From Actinokineospora iranica (GTDB taxonomy: Bacteria > Actinomycetota > Actinomycetes > Mycobacteriales > Pseudonocardiaceae): 64,000 bases of DNA. The stretch lies in assembly GCF_900101685.1 (NCBI RefSeq), contig NZ_FMZZ01000009.1, positions 62,001-126,000 on the forward strand. The letters run 5' to 3'. The translations under genes were made by a program, and so were the position numbers. The notes under the pieces are model-generated. The model searched no databases. It saw only the letters and a program-made list of their open reading frames with translations, and was not told the DNA's origin. Positions 31,292 to 44,132 of the stretch are shown here, piece after piece (the stretch's first letter is position 1; each line of letters begins with the position of its first letter).

Positions 31292-31674
31292 GACTCAAGG
31301 CTCGCGCTCGCGCGGCAGGCGCGCATCGGGGTCGCACCCTGAAAACCGGGTCGGGGTCGTCCCCGGGTGAGCTGGGCCACGACGATAAATCAGTCGCGAT
31401 GCCGGGGGCGCGAGCGCATCATTGACCTCGGGAAACCAAGCCGGAGTCACCGCCAGACGGTGCCCGCTGGAGGGGTTCCCGGCGCGGGCGCGTGGCGGTG
31501 TCCGAGCCGGGGCCGGGACAGCGGTAGCCCGAGCAGGGCTGCTCCGGTCCCCACGCCACACCGACGCTTCCCGCGCCCGGCTCGACGCTACCGGCCGCGC
31601 GTGCTGCGGGAAGCCCGCCTGGCGCCGGTCAGTCAAGGGGAGAGTGACCGGCGCCAGGCGCGCCAACGGTGCTC
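31292..31674. other. Intergenic region with a terminator and no gene seen
   Basis: This 383-bp gap separates the aminopeptidase gene end from the PspC gene start, both on the minus strand. It contains the hairpin at 31617-31659 and the presumed PspC promoter. I found no coding sequence with sensible codon use. Confidence 0.6.
31617..31659 (-). terminator. Terminator of the NRPS-aminopeptidase operon
   Basis: A 15-bp perfect stem (GCCTGGCGCCGGTCA with TGACCGGCGCCAGGC) and a 13-nt loop lie 15 bp beyond the aminopeptidase stop codon. The position and strength fit a transcription terminator. Confidence 0.8.
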
Positions 31675-33014
31675 TCAGAGCGGTGGCAGGGCGGTGTCGA
31701 ACAGCCAACTGGTGAAGAACTCCGTCAGCGGTGACGGCGCGTGCCGCTGCGCCAGCGCGGTGAACTGCTCGGTCGTCACCAGCCCGTGCCGGTGCGTCGA
31801 CGCCCACTCGACCAGGAGCGTGAAGAACGCCGCGTCGCCCAGCCGCCGCCGCAGCGCGTGCAGGGTCAGCGCACCGCGCAGGTACACGCGGTCGTCGAAC
31901 AGGCGGGTGGCGCCGGGGTCGGCGAGCCGCAGGTCCTGGGGCGCCGCGGCCACCGTCCGCCACGCTCTGCGCGCGTGGGTGTCGGTCGGGTCGCCGCCGG
32001 ACGCGGCCGACCACAGCCACTCGGCGTAGGTCGCGAAGCCCTCGTTGAGCCAGATGTGCCGCCACTGGGCCACGGTCAGGCTGTTCCCGAACCACTGGTG
32101 CGCCAACTCGTGCGCCACTAGGTGCTCGGAGCCGCGCTCACCGTCGACGTGGTTAGCGCCGAAGACCGACAGCGACTGCGCCTCGACCGGGGCGTCGAGG
32201 TCCGCGTCGACCACGACGACGCCGTAGCGGTCGAACGGGTACGGGCCGAACAGCCGGGAGAACTCGGCCAGCATCATCCCCTGCCTGCCGAAGTCGTGGT
32301 CGAACGGCGTCAGCAGCCGCGCGGGCACCGTGGCGTGCATGACCCCGGCCAGGTCCAGCGACAGGTACCGGCCGATCTGCACGCTCACCAGGTAGCTGGA
32401 CGTCGGCTGCGGCAGGCGGTAGACCCACGTCGTGGTGCTCGCCGACGACCGGCGCGACTCCAGTGCCCCGGTCACCACTACCTGGTAAGCGGCGGCCGTT
32501 GTTACCGCGATCCGGTAAGTGGCCTTGTCGCTCGGGTGGTCGTTGCACGGGAACCAGGAAGGCGCGCCGATCGGCTGGCTCGCCACGAGCACGCCGTCGT
32601 CCAGGTAGTCCCAGCCCAGCTCGCCCCAGTTGCTGCGGATCGGCGTCGGCGAGCCCGAGTAGCGGATGTCCACGGCGAACTCGTCGCCCGCTGGCACCGC
32701 CCGCTGCGGGGACACGTGCAGCTTCCGGCCGCGCTGCGCGTACCGCACCGCCTTGCCGTTGACCGTGACGCGGTTGACCCGCAGCCCGGCGAGGTCGAGG
32801 CTGAACCGGGACAGCGCGTGCTCGGCGACGGCGGTGATCCGTGCGCGCCCGTCGAGCCTGCCGGGGCCGACGCGGTAATCCAGGTTCAGGTCGTAGTGCG
32901 CGACCCGGTAGCCGCCGTTGCCGTGCGCCGGTAGGTAAGCGTCCGACGACGTGCTCGCGCCAGGTTTGCCCGCGCGCACCGGATCAGCCATGGGCACATT
33001 CAACAGGACGGTCA

Positions 33015-33015
<1 letters not shown>
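31675..33015 (-). CDS. M1-family zinc aminopeptidase coupled to the NRPS-like gene
   Basis: The 446-residue metallopeptidase has HEXXH at 302-306 (HELAHQWFG) and the third zinc ligand Glu325 in WLNEGFATY. The substrate loop has VEAQ where many relatives have GAMEN, a variant seen in short actinobacterial M1 proteins. There is no signal peptide and it lacks the C-terminal ERAP-like domain, so it is a compact, probably cytoplasmic enzyme. Its ATG shares one base with the stop of the NRPS-like gene (TGATG), so the two are made together. A role in trimming or recycling the synthetase product is inference. Confidence 0.9.
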
Positions 33016-36908
<3,893 letters not shown>

Positions 36909-37047
36909 CTTTTCGGTGGTTCTTCAACGCTGTGACCAGGGAACATTACCCGTGGTCATGTCGGCCTGTCGCGTTGAGACGAAGTTCCGGTGGCGTGTTT
37001 CACACTCTCGTGTCAGCCGTAACATCAACGAATATCGGACATTCGCT

Positions 37048-37066
37048 GATATCGCTTCGCGATAGC
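37048..37066. promoter_or_regulatory. Dyad operator 1, NRPS-side
   Basis: GATATCG-CTTCG-CGATAGC is an inverted repeat with one arm mismatch. It is nearly identical to the dyad at 37115-37133, which lies 67 bp away in the divergent control region of the NRPS-like and PadR genes. Confidence 0.65.
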
Positions 37067-37114
37067 AAGGCTCCTTTCCTTGTGTGGCAATGGTCATTTC
37101 TCGCTTGCGAATCA

Positions 37115-37133
37115 GATATCGGTTCGCGATATC
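37115..37133. promoter_or_regulatory. Dyad operator 2, overlapping the PadR gene start region
   Basis: GATATCG-GTTCG-CGATATC is a perfect 7-bp inverted repeat ending 8 bp before the PadR ATG. PadR-like repressors bind such dyads and typically control themselves and the divergent gene. Confidence 0.75.
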
Positions 37134-37141
37134 GTGGGCCG

Positions 37142-37441
37142 ATGGATGTCGTCCGGGAGTTCAGGAACGGCGCGCTGCGCCTGCTCGTGCTGCGGCACGC
37201 CACCGACGCCGAGGTCCACGGCGCGCTGCTGAGCGAGTGGCTGGCCGCGCGCGGCCACCGCGTCTCGCCGGGCACGCTCTACCCGCTGCTGCACCGCTTA
37301 CAGGACGCGGGGCTGCTCAAGTCCCGCATCGAGGTGGTCGACGGCCGCCGCGTCCGCCGCTACCGCACGACCAAGCGCGGCAAGCGCGCCCTCGCGGAGT
37401 GCCGGGCGGTCCTCGCGGAACTGGCCGCGGACGTCGCATGA
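37142..37441 (+). CDS. PadR-family transcriptional regulator
   Basis: The 99-residue protein is a short PadR winged helix: LRLLVLRHATDAEVHGALLSEWLAARGHRVSPGTLYPLLHRLQDAGLL, then the wing with RRYRTTKRGKRAL. The ATG at 37142 has no ribosome site and lies only 8 bp from dyad 2, so it may be leaderless. It diverges from the NRPS-aminopeptidase operon with two matching operators in between and is the likely local repressor of that operon. Confidence 0.88.
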   Translation: MDVVREFRNGALRLLVLRHATDAEVHGALLSEWLAARGHRVSPGTLYPLLHRLQDAGLLKSRIEVVDGRRVRRYRTTKRGKRALAECRAVLAELAADVA

Positions 37442-37549
37442 GCGAGCTAGTGAGCGAATCATTCCTTGCGAGCGAATCATTGACACAGTGCGCAAACCTG
37501 CGAGGCACTCGAACGGGTGAGGTTGGCTGATGAGCGCCACACTGGGGCC

Positions 37550-38662
37550 ATGAGGGACGTGCTGGACGAGCTCAGCCGCCGCTGCGCCGCCGGGGAGCCG
37601 GTCGCCGTGGGCACGGTGGTCGCCACGTTCTCCTCCGCCCCGCGCGCCGCGGGCGCGGCCATGCTGGTCGCCGCGGACGGGACGGTCACCGGCAGCGTGT
37701 CCGGCGGCTGTGTCGAAGGCGCGGTCTACGAACTGGGCCGGGAGGTCTTAGCCAGCGGTAGGCCTGTCTTGCAGCGTTACGGCGTCACCGACGACGACGC
37801 CTTCGCCGTGGGCCTGACCTGCGGCGGGACCATCGACGTCTTTGTCGAGCGGATCGACCGGGAGTCCTTCCCGACGCTGTCCGACCTGGCCGAATCGGTC
37901 CGGGCCGAGGTCCCGGTCGCGCTGGCCACCATCGTCGCCCACCCGGACCAGGACCGGCTGGGCCGCCGCCTGGTCGTCTGGCCGGACCGGTCGGCGGGCA
38001 CCACCGGGTCCGACCGGATCGACGCGGCCGTGGTTGATGACGCCCGCGGCCTCTTGGCGTCCGGACGCAGCGCGACCATCGGCTACGGCCCGGACGGGGA
38101 GCGGCGCGGCGAGGGCATGACTGTCTTCGTCAGCGCGTTCGAGCCGCCGCCCCGGATGCTGGTCTTCGGCGCGATCGACTTCGCCGCCGCCATGGCGAGC
38201 ATGGGCTCTTATCTCGGCTACCGGGTCACGGTCTGCGACGCCCGCCCGGTCTTCGCCACCACCAGCCGCTTCCCCGGGGCGCACGAGGTCGTGGTCGACT
38301 GGCCGCACCGCTACCTGCGCGCCGAACTGGCGGCGGGCCGGGTGGACGAGCGCACCGTGGTGACCGTCCTGACCCACGACCCCAAGTTCGACGTCCCGGT
38401 CCTCGAGGTCGCGCTGCGCGGCAAGTTCGGCTACGTGGGCGCGATGGGCTCCCGGCGCACCCACGACGACCGGATGGCGCGGCTGCGGGAAGCGGGCCTC
38501 ACCGAGGACGAGCTGTCCGCGCTGTCCTCGCCGATCGGGCTGGACCTGGGCGCCCGCACCCCGGAGGAGACGGCGGTCTCGATCGCCGCCGAGATCATCG
38601 CGCTGCGCTGGGGCGGCAAGGGGCAGCGGCTGACCGGGCTGACGGGCCGCATCCACGGCTAA
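37550..38662 (+). CDS. XdhC/CoxI-family molybdoenzyme maturation protein
   Basis: XdhC-type proteins bind and sulfurate the molybdenum cofactor for xanthine-dehydrogenase-family enzymes. The 370-residue protein has the N-terminal XdhC part (TVVATFSSAPRAAGAAMLV, GSVSGGCVEGAVYE, GLTCGGTIDVFVE). It also has the C-terminal Rossmann part (PPRMLVFGAIDFAAAMASMGSYLGYRVTVCD, GYVGAMGSRRTHDDR, IGLDLGARTPEETAVSI). No dehydrogenase subunit is adjacent, so the client enzyme must lie outside this window. The start is the ATG at 37550. Confidence 0.92.
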   Translation: MRDVLDELSRRCAAGEPVAVGTVVATFSSAPRAAGAAMLVAADGTVTGSVSGGCVEGAVYELGREVLASGRPVLQRYGVTDDDAFAVGLTCGGTIDVFVERIDRESFPTLSDLAESVRAEVPVALATIVAHPDQDRLGRRLVVWPDRSAGTTGSDRIDAAVVDDARGLLASGRSATIGYGPDGERRGEGMTVFVSAFEPPPRMLVFGAIDFAAAMASMGSYLGYRVTVCDARPVFATTSRFPGAHEVVVDWPHRYLRAELAAGRVDERTVVTVLTHDPKFDVPVLEVALRGKFGYVGAMGSRRTHDDRMARLREAGLTEDELSALSSPIGLDLGARTPEETAVSIAAEIIALRWGGKGQRLTGLTGRIHG

Positions 38663-38664
38663 GA

Positions 38665-38703
38665 GCCGCCCGTTGGCGTGCGCCAGGCCACTTACCGGGC
38701 GGC
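38665..38703 (+). terminator. Hairpin between xdhC-like and prs-like genes
   Basis: GCCGCCCG (38665-38672) pairs with CGGGCGGC (38696-38703) across a GC-rich loop directly after the xdhC stop. It is a plausible terminator, and no U-tract is present. Confidence 0.5.
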
Positions 38704-38745
38704 ACTAGGGTTGGGGCGCACCCAACAGTCCAGGCAGGAGAGACA

Positions 38746-39690
38746 GTGCGGGACATCGCCTTGTTCAGCGGCAGCGCCCACCCCGAGCTGGCCGCGGAGA
38801 TCGCCGCGCACCTCGGCGCTCCGCTGCATCCGGTGCTGGTGCAGCGCTTCGCCAACGACTGCCTTGAGGTGCAGTTGCAGGCGAACTGCCGGGAGCGGGA
38901 CGTCTTCCTCATCCAGCCGCTGGTCCGGCCGGTGCAGGAGAACCTGGTCGAGCTGCTGCTGATGATCGACGCCGCGCGCGGGGCGTCCGCGTCGCGGATC
39001 ACCGTCGTCATGCCGCACTACGCCTACGCGCGCTCGGACAAGAAGGACGCGCCGCGGATCTCGATCGGGGGACGGCTGGTGGCCGACCTGATGGTCGCGG
39101 CCGGGGCCGACCGGGTGCTGACCATGACCCTGCACTCGCCGCAGGTGCACGGGTTCTTCAGCGTGCCGGTGGACCACCTGCACGCCCTGCGGGAACTCGC
39201 GGGCCACTTCCGGCAGCACGACCTGTCGAACACGACCGTCGTCTCACCCGATCTGGGTAACGCGAAAGAGGCGGCGAAGTTCGCGCGGCTGCTGGGCGTG
39301 CCGGTGGCGGCGGGCGCGAAGCAGCGGTTCGCCGACGACCGGGTCACCATCACCTCGGTCATCGGCGAGATCGAGGGGCGCGACGTGATCGTGCTCGACG
39401 ACGAGATCGCCAAGGGCAGCACCGTCATCGAACTGCTCGCCCGGCTGCGTGAGCGCGGCGCCCGGTCGGTGCGGGTGGCCTGCACGCACGGGCTGTTCGC
39501 CGGGGGCGCGCTCAAGCGCATCGGCGACGCGCCGGAGGTGCTGGAGATCGTCTGCACCAACACCGTGCCGATCCCGGACGGGGAGCGCACCGACAAGCTG
39601 ACCGTCCTCTCGGTCGCGCCCGCCCTGGCCGAGGCGATGCGGCGCATCCACAACGGAGAGTCGGTCAGCGCGCTGTTCGACGCGCCGTAA
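38746..39690 (+). CDS. Ribose-phosphate pyrophosphokinase homologue
   Basis: PRPP synthetase makes phosphoribosyl pyrophosphate from ribose 5-phosphate and ATP. The 314-residue protein has FSGSAHPELAAEIAAHLG, FLIQPLVRPVQENLVELLLMIDA, MPHYAYARSDKKD, TMTLHSPQVHGFF and the PRPP loop VIVLDDEIAKGST. Several signature residues differ from housekeeping Prs (DD-E-AKGS loop, shortened flexible loop), so it is a second, divergent paralogue. The GTG start follows a CAGGAGAGA ribosome site. Confidence 0.88.
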   Translation: MRDIALFSGSAHPELAAEIAAHLGAPLHPVLVQRFANDCLEVQLQANCRERDVFLIQPLVRPVQENLVELLLMIDAARGASASRITVVMPHYAYARSDKKDAPRISIGGRLVADLMVAAGADRVLTMTLHSPQVHGFFSVPVDHLHALRELAGHFRQHDLSNTTVVSPDLGNAKEAAKFARLLGVPVAAGAKQRFADDRVTITSVIGEIEGRDVIVLDDEIAKGSTVIELLARLRERGARSVRVACTHGLFAGGALKRIGDAPEVLEIVCTNTVPIPDGERTDKLTVLSVAPALAEAMRRIHNGESVSALFDAP

Positions 39691-39716
39691 ACCGTGCGCG
39701 AGGTTAGGGTGCGCGG

Positions 39717-40835
39717 GTGTGGAGTCGCCTGTTCTCCCTGGTCAGCGGGGTTCTGCTCGCGGGCTGCCTGGGCGAGCCGACGGTCGGGCAGCCCACGCCT
39801 GCCGCCGAGCCGCCGCCCAGCGCCCCGGCGTCGTTCACCGTGGTCGCGGGCGGCGACATCCTCATCCACCCGGCCCTGACCGCGCAGGCCGAGGCGGACG
39901 GCGGGGGAGCCCGCGACTACGCGCCGCTGTTCGCGGGCGTCAAACCCGTCCTCGACCGGGCCGATGTCGCGGTGTGCCACCTGGAGGTGCCGATCGCCGA
40001 CGCCGCGGGCCCGTTCCGGGGCTACCCGAGGTTCAACGCCCCGCCGGAGTTGGCGGCCGGGTTGGCGGCCAGCGGGTTCGACACCTGCTCGACCGCGTCG
40101 AACCACACCCTCGACCAGGGCCCGGCAGGCGTCGCGAAGACCCTCGACGCGCTGGACGCCGCGAAGATCACCCACACCGGCTCGGCCCGGTCCGCGCGGG
40201 AGGCCGCCACCCCGCTGATCCGCGAGGTCGCCGGGGCCAGGGTCGGGTTCCTGTCCTACACCTTCGGCCTCAACCAGGGCACCACGCGGCCCGCGGCCAG
40301 CCCCTGGCTGGCGAACCTGCTCGACCCCGCCGCCGTCCTGGCCGAGGCGCGCGCCGCCAGGGCGGCCGGGGCGGAGATCGTGGTCGCCAGCCTGCACTGG
40401 GGCGCGGAGAGCAGGCACGAGCCCACCGCGGACCAGGTGCTCATCGCCAAGGCCCTGCTGGGCGACCCGGCCGTCGACCTGATCATCGGCCACCACGCGC
40501 ATGTGGTGCAGCCGTTCGAGAAGGTCGAGGGCAAGTGGGTCGCCTACGGCCTGGGCAACCTGGTCGCCAAGCACGAGCAGCCCAAGGGTGTCACGGAAGA
40601 GGGCGTGCTGGCCCGCTTCCGGTTCACCAAGTCCGGTGCGCGGTGGACGGTCGACAAGGCCGAGTACATCCCGACCCTGGTGGACCTGGGGCCGCCGATC
40701 CGCTTGCGGGACCTCACCAGCGACACCACCAGCGACACCACCGTCGCCGCCGACCGCAAAGCCGATGCCCTCGCCCGGACCGAGGGGATCGTCCTCGGCC
40801 GGGGCGCTGGCGCGGCGGGTCTCACCCGCCCGTAG
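39717..40835 (+). CDS. CapA-family lipoprotein (poly-gamma-glutamate type metallophosphatase fold)
   Basis: The 372-residue protein has a signal peptide with lipobox LAGC (Cys17) and a CapA domain: VVAGGDILIHPAL, then VCHLEVPIAD, FDTCSTASNHTLDQGPAGVAKTL, IVVASLHWGAE and IIGHHAHVVQP. These carry the conserved metal-site residues of the family. CapA proteins take part in poly-gamma-glutamate export or anchoring in some Bacillus species; other members have no known role. It starts 27 bp after the prs-like stop and may be co-transcribed. Confidence 0.88.
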   Translation: MWSRLFSLVSGVLLAGCLGEPTVGQPTPAAEPPPSAPASFTVVAGGDILIHPALTAQAEADGGGARDYAPLFAGVKPVLDRADVAVCHLEVPIADAAGPFRGYPRFNAPPELAAGLAASGFDTCSTASNHTLDQGPAGVAKTLDALDAAKITHTGSARSAREAATPLIREVAGARVGFLSYTFGLNQGTTRPAASPWLANLLDPAAVLAEARAARAAGAEIVVASLHWGAESRHEPTADQVLIAKALLGDPAVDLIIGHHAHVVQPFEKVEGKWVAYGLGNLVAKHEQPKGVTEEGVLARFRFTKSGARWTVDKAEYIPTLVDLGPPIRLRDLTSDTTSDTTVAADRKADALARTEGIVLGRGAGAAGLTRP

Positions 40836-40838
40836 CGG

Positions 40839-42101
40839 CTACTTCTGGTGCGGCGCCACGTAATCCCTGGCTTCGGCGGCCTCGAACAGCGGCTTGACGT
40901 ACCGCACGCCGCCCTCGGCGCCCGGGTCCGGCTGCGCCACGTACACCTGGCGGGTGGCCGGGGCGCCGGGCTTGGAGAAGTCCAGCGCCGCCACCAGGTT
41001 CTCGGTGCCCGCCGACGTGGTTTCCTTGAGCGCCTTGGCGATGCCGTCGCGGGTGAGGTCCTTGTTCTCGCACGCCTTCTTCAGCACGGTGCCCCACACC
41101 TCGCCCACCGCGTAGCCGTAGGGGACGCCGCCGTTGGCCGGTTCCCGGTACGCCGCCTTGTACTTCGCCGCGACGTCCTTCGCCTTGGGCAGGTCGGCGG
41201 AGAACGGGACGCTGCTGGCGACGATGTGCAGCTTGTCCAGCGCGCTCGCGGCCGGGCTCTTGAGCAGCGCCGGGTCGAACACCGGGTTGTTGCCCAGCAG
41301 CGGCACGTTCAGGCCGAGCGCCTTGTTCACCGCGGCCACGGAACCGGTCTGCGGCGGGGAAGTGGTCAGCAGGATCGCCTTCACGCCGTCGCCCTTGAGG
41401 CCGGTGACGATGTTGGTCAGGTCCGTGTCCGTCGAGGTGATCTTGACCTCCTTGACGGTCAGATTGTGCTTGCCCGCGTAGTGTTTCGAGCCGCGCAGGC
41501 CGTTCTGGCCGTACTCGCCATCGATGTAGATGTGGCCGATGGTGTCGCCGTCGGCGATCAGGTTCTTCTCCTGGAGGTAGGACAGGCCGTCGATCATCTC
41601 GACGTCGTAGGTGGTGCCGACGATCATCACGTACGGGTTGTCCAGCAGCTCGGACGACCAGGACGCGGGCGCGGCGACGGCCTTGTCCGAGAGCAGGTTC
41701 TGCTTGAGCGCGGCCACCACCGGCGAGCCGAGCATCTGCACGAAGCCCGCCACCTTCGGCTCGATCTGCGGGTACAGGGTCTTCGCGGTGTCGGCCTTGT
41801 AGCCGTGGTCCACGGTCTCCAGCCGCACCTGCCGCCCGCAGACGCCGCCCGCGGCGTTGATGTCCTTGGCCCACAACTCGTTTCCCTGCGTGATCCCGAG
41901 GCCGAGGTTCTTGAACACCCCGGTCTTGTCGGTCATCACGCCCAGGGTGATGTCGGTCGCGGTCACCCCGCTCCCGGTTCTGACTCCCTCGGCGTCGGGG
42001 CCGGACGAACCCGAGCCCCCGCCCTTGGTGCCGCACGCGGACAACACGAGGGCGGCGGAAAGCGCCGCGCAGGCGGCGAAGCGCGTCGGAGTGCTGGTCA
42101 T
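40839..42101 (-). CDS. Branched-chain amino-acid type ABC substrate-binding lipoprotein
   Basis: The 420-residue protein has a lipobox LSAC and a type I periplasmic-binding fold (ITLGVMTDKTGVFKNLGLGITQGNELWAKDINAAGG). It is the last gene of a five-gene liv-like operon on the minus strand; its ATG overlaps the permease stop (ATGA). The ligand is presumably an amino acid or a related small molecule; the binding residues do not settle which. Confidence 0.9.
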   Translation of the reverse strand: MTSTPTRFAACAALSAALVLSACGTKGGGSGSSGPDAEGVRTGSGVTATDITLGVMTDKTGVFKNLGLGITQGNELWAKDINAAGGVCGRQVRLETVDHGYKADTAKTLYPQIEPKVAGFVQMLGSPVVAALKQNLLSDKAVAAPASWSSELLDNPYVMIVGTTYDVEMIDGLSYLQEKNLIADGDTIGHIYIDGEYGQNGLRGSKHYAGKHNLTVKEVKITSTDTDLTNIVTGLKGDGVKAILLTTSPPQTGSVAAVNKALGLNVPLLGNNPVFDPALLKSPAASALDKLHIVASSVPFSADLPKAKDVAAKYKAAYREPANGGVPYGYAVGEVWGTVLKKACENKDLTRDGIAKALKETTSAGTENLVAALDFSKPGAPATRQVYVAQPDPGAEGGVRYVKPLFEAAEARDYVAPHQK

Positions 42102-43261
42102 GACGGGTCCTCCTCGGGGGGTTTGCGGGAAAGCCCGCGACTGGTGATCCGGCGGCCGATCGCGGCCAGTCCGCCGGGTTCGAACAGCACGACGAGCACG
42201 ATCGCCGCGCCGTAGACGAACGAGCTGATCAGCGCCGGGGTCAGCGCGCTGCCGCCGGTCTCGCCGAACAAGCCGAGATCGGCCGAGTACAGCGCGAGGG
42301 CCTGCGGCAGCCCGTGCACGATGAGCGCGCCCACCAGCGCGCCCGGGATGGAGCCGAGCCCCCCGATGATCACCATCGCCAGGAACGCGATGGACACGTT
42401 GATGCCGTAGGTGCCGTACTCGCTCTCGTCGGGTTTGAGGATGTCGAACCACAGCGCGGTCATCACCCCGGCCAGGCCCGCGTACGCCGAGGACACCGCG
42501 AACGCGCCCGCCTTGGCCCGGGTCACGTCGACGCCCATCGCGGTCGCCGCGGCCTCGTTGTCCCGCACGGCCCGCCACGACCGGCCGACCCGGCCGCGCA
42601 CCGCGCCGCGGGCCAGCAGGAACGCGACCGCGGTCAGGACGAGGAACAGGTACCAGGTGCGCTCCGCCTGCCGGAACGGCACGCCGAGCAGCTCGATCTC
42701 CGGGCCGCCATTGGAGAACGGGAAGCCGAACAGCTCGAACGCGGCGGGCGTGCGGCCGGTGGACGTGCCGCCGGTCAAGGCCTCCGCTGACTGTCCCAAG
42801 TAGAGCCCGAGGAACACCAGGGACAACGACGCGACGCCAAGGTAGATCCCGCGCAGCCGCCCGGCGACGGGCGCGAAGGCGAGTCCGAGCAGCGCCGCGG
42901 TCAGCACCGCCCCGACGAGCGCCAGCCCGGGGTCGAGGCCGAGCCCGAACACCCGCTCGTCGTCGGCCGGTCCGGAAAGGACGGTGTAGCCGGTCGCGCC
43001 GACCAGCAGGAAGAACGCGTGCGCCAGCGACAACTGGCCCGCCTGCCCGACGAGCATGGTCAGCCCGATCGCGCCGACGCCGCCGATCATCACGTACTGC
43101 CCGGCCTTGAGCCACGCCGCCTCCAGGTACAGCGGCAGCGCCGCGAGCACCAGCAGCAGCGCGACCCACGCCAACCGCCGCACCCACCGCCCGCGACCGG
43201 TTTCCCGAGCGGGCGAAGGAATCTTCGGGGGCGCGGCCTTCTCTGCGACGACGTCAGACAC
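42098..43261 (-). CDS. livM: Branched-chain amino-acid type ABC permease (LivM)
   Basis: The 387-residue permease has about nine hydrophobic helices and the LivM hallmarks SLAHAFFLLVGATGY, GRSWRAVRDNEAAATAMGVDV and GGLGSIPGALVGALIV. The N-terminus is basic before the first helix. It overlaps the LivH gene end by 8 bp and its stop overlaps the binding-protein ATG. Confidence 0.92.
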   Translation of the reverse strand: MSDVVAEKAAPPKIPSPARETGRGRWVRRLAWVALLLVLAALPLYLEAAWLKAGQYVMIGGVGAIGLTMLVGQAGQLSLAHAFFLLVGATGYTVLSGPADDERVFGLGLDPGLALVGAVLTAALLGLAFAPVAGRLRGIYLGVASLSLVFLGLYLGQSAEALTGGTSTGRTPAAFELFGFPFSNGGPEIELLGVPFRQAERTWYLFLVLTAVAFLLARGAVRGRVGRSWRAVRDNEAAATAMGVDVTRAKAGAFAVSSAYAGLAGVMTALWFDILKPDESEYGTYGINVSIAFLAMVIIGGLGSIPGALVGALIVHGLPQALALYSADLGLFGETGGSALTPALISSFVYGAAIVLVVLFEPGGLAAIGRRITSRGLSRKPPEEDPS

Positions 43262-44132
43262 GGGTGCTCTCCCTCGTCCCGAACAGCCCGGACGGCCGCA
43301 GCGCCAACACGACCAGCATCACCAGGAACACCGCGCTCTTGGAGAAGTCGAACGAGATGTACTGCGCCGACAGCGCTTCGGCGAGCCCGACGACCAGCCC
43401 GCCCACGACCGCGCCCGCCGTCGAGTCGAGGCCGCCGAGGATCGCAGCCGGGAACGCGGCCAGCGCGATCGAGTGCGTGCCACGGGAAAGCCCGGCTCCG
43501 GAGAAGTCCTGCGTGGCGATGAACAGCACCGCCACCCCCGCCAGCGCGCCCGCCACCAGCCACGCCGTCGCCGTGACCCGCGACGACCGGATGCCCATCA
43601 GCGCCGCCGCCTCGCGGTTCTCCGCCTGCGCGCGCATCGCCACGCCCCAGTCCGAATACCGGAACGCCAGGAAGAACGCGGTGATCAGCACCGCGCTCAC
43701 CGCCAGCGCCACCAGATGCGTGCGGAACAGCGTGATCCCGCCGATCTGGATCGGCTGCGCGTCCCACGCCTCGCCCAGGAACGGCAGCGTCACGCCGAGC
43801 CTGCGCACGACTTCCTCGGTGATGATCACGTCGAGGCCGATCGTCAGCAGCGCCAGGCTGTTCGCGTCGGCGGACCGGGCCCGCGCCAGCAGCAGCCGCT
43901 CCACCGCGAGCGCCAGCAGCGCCGCGCTGAGGATGCCGACGAGCGACGCCCCGACCCAGCCCAGTGACTCGCGGGTGACCACGACGAGGTAGCCGCCGAA
44001 GAGGACCAGCGAGCCGTGCGCGAAGTTCACGACCTCGGTCGCCTTGAAGATGACCACGAATCCCAGGGCCAGCAGCGCGAACACCGCGCCTTTGCCCAAG
44101 CCGTTGACGACCAGTTGCAGGAAGGTGTTCAC
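43254..44132 (-). CDS. livH: Branched-chain amino-acid type ABC permease (LivH)
   Basis: The 292-residue permease has eight hydrophobic helices with LivH features NGLGKGAVFALLALGFVVIFKATEVVNFAHGSL, a typical MRAQAENREAAALMGI cytoplasmic loop and GGLDSTAGAVVGGL. Its GTG overlaps the livG stop (GTGA). Confidence 0.92.
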   Translation of the reverse strand: MNTFLQLVVNGLGKGAVFALLALGFVVIFKATEVVNFAHGSLVLFGGYLVVVTRESLGWVGASLVGILSAALLALAVERLLLARARSADANSLALLTIGLDVIITEEVVRRLGVTLPFLGEAWDAQPIQIGGITLFRTHLVALAVSAVLITAFFLAFRYSDWGVAMRAQAENREAAALMGIRSSRVTATAWLVAGALAGVAVLFIATQDFSGAGLSRGTHSIALAAFPAAILGGLDSTAGAVVGGLVVGLAEALSAQYISFDFSKSAVFLVMLVVLALRPSGLFGTRESTRV

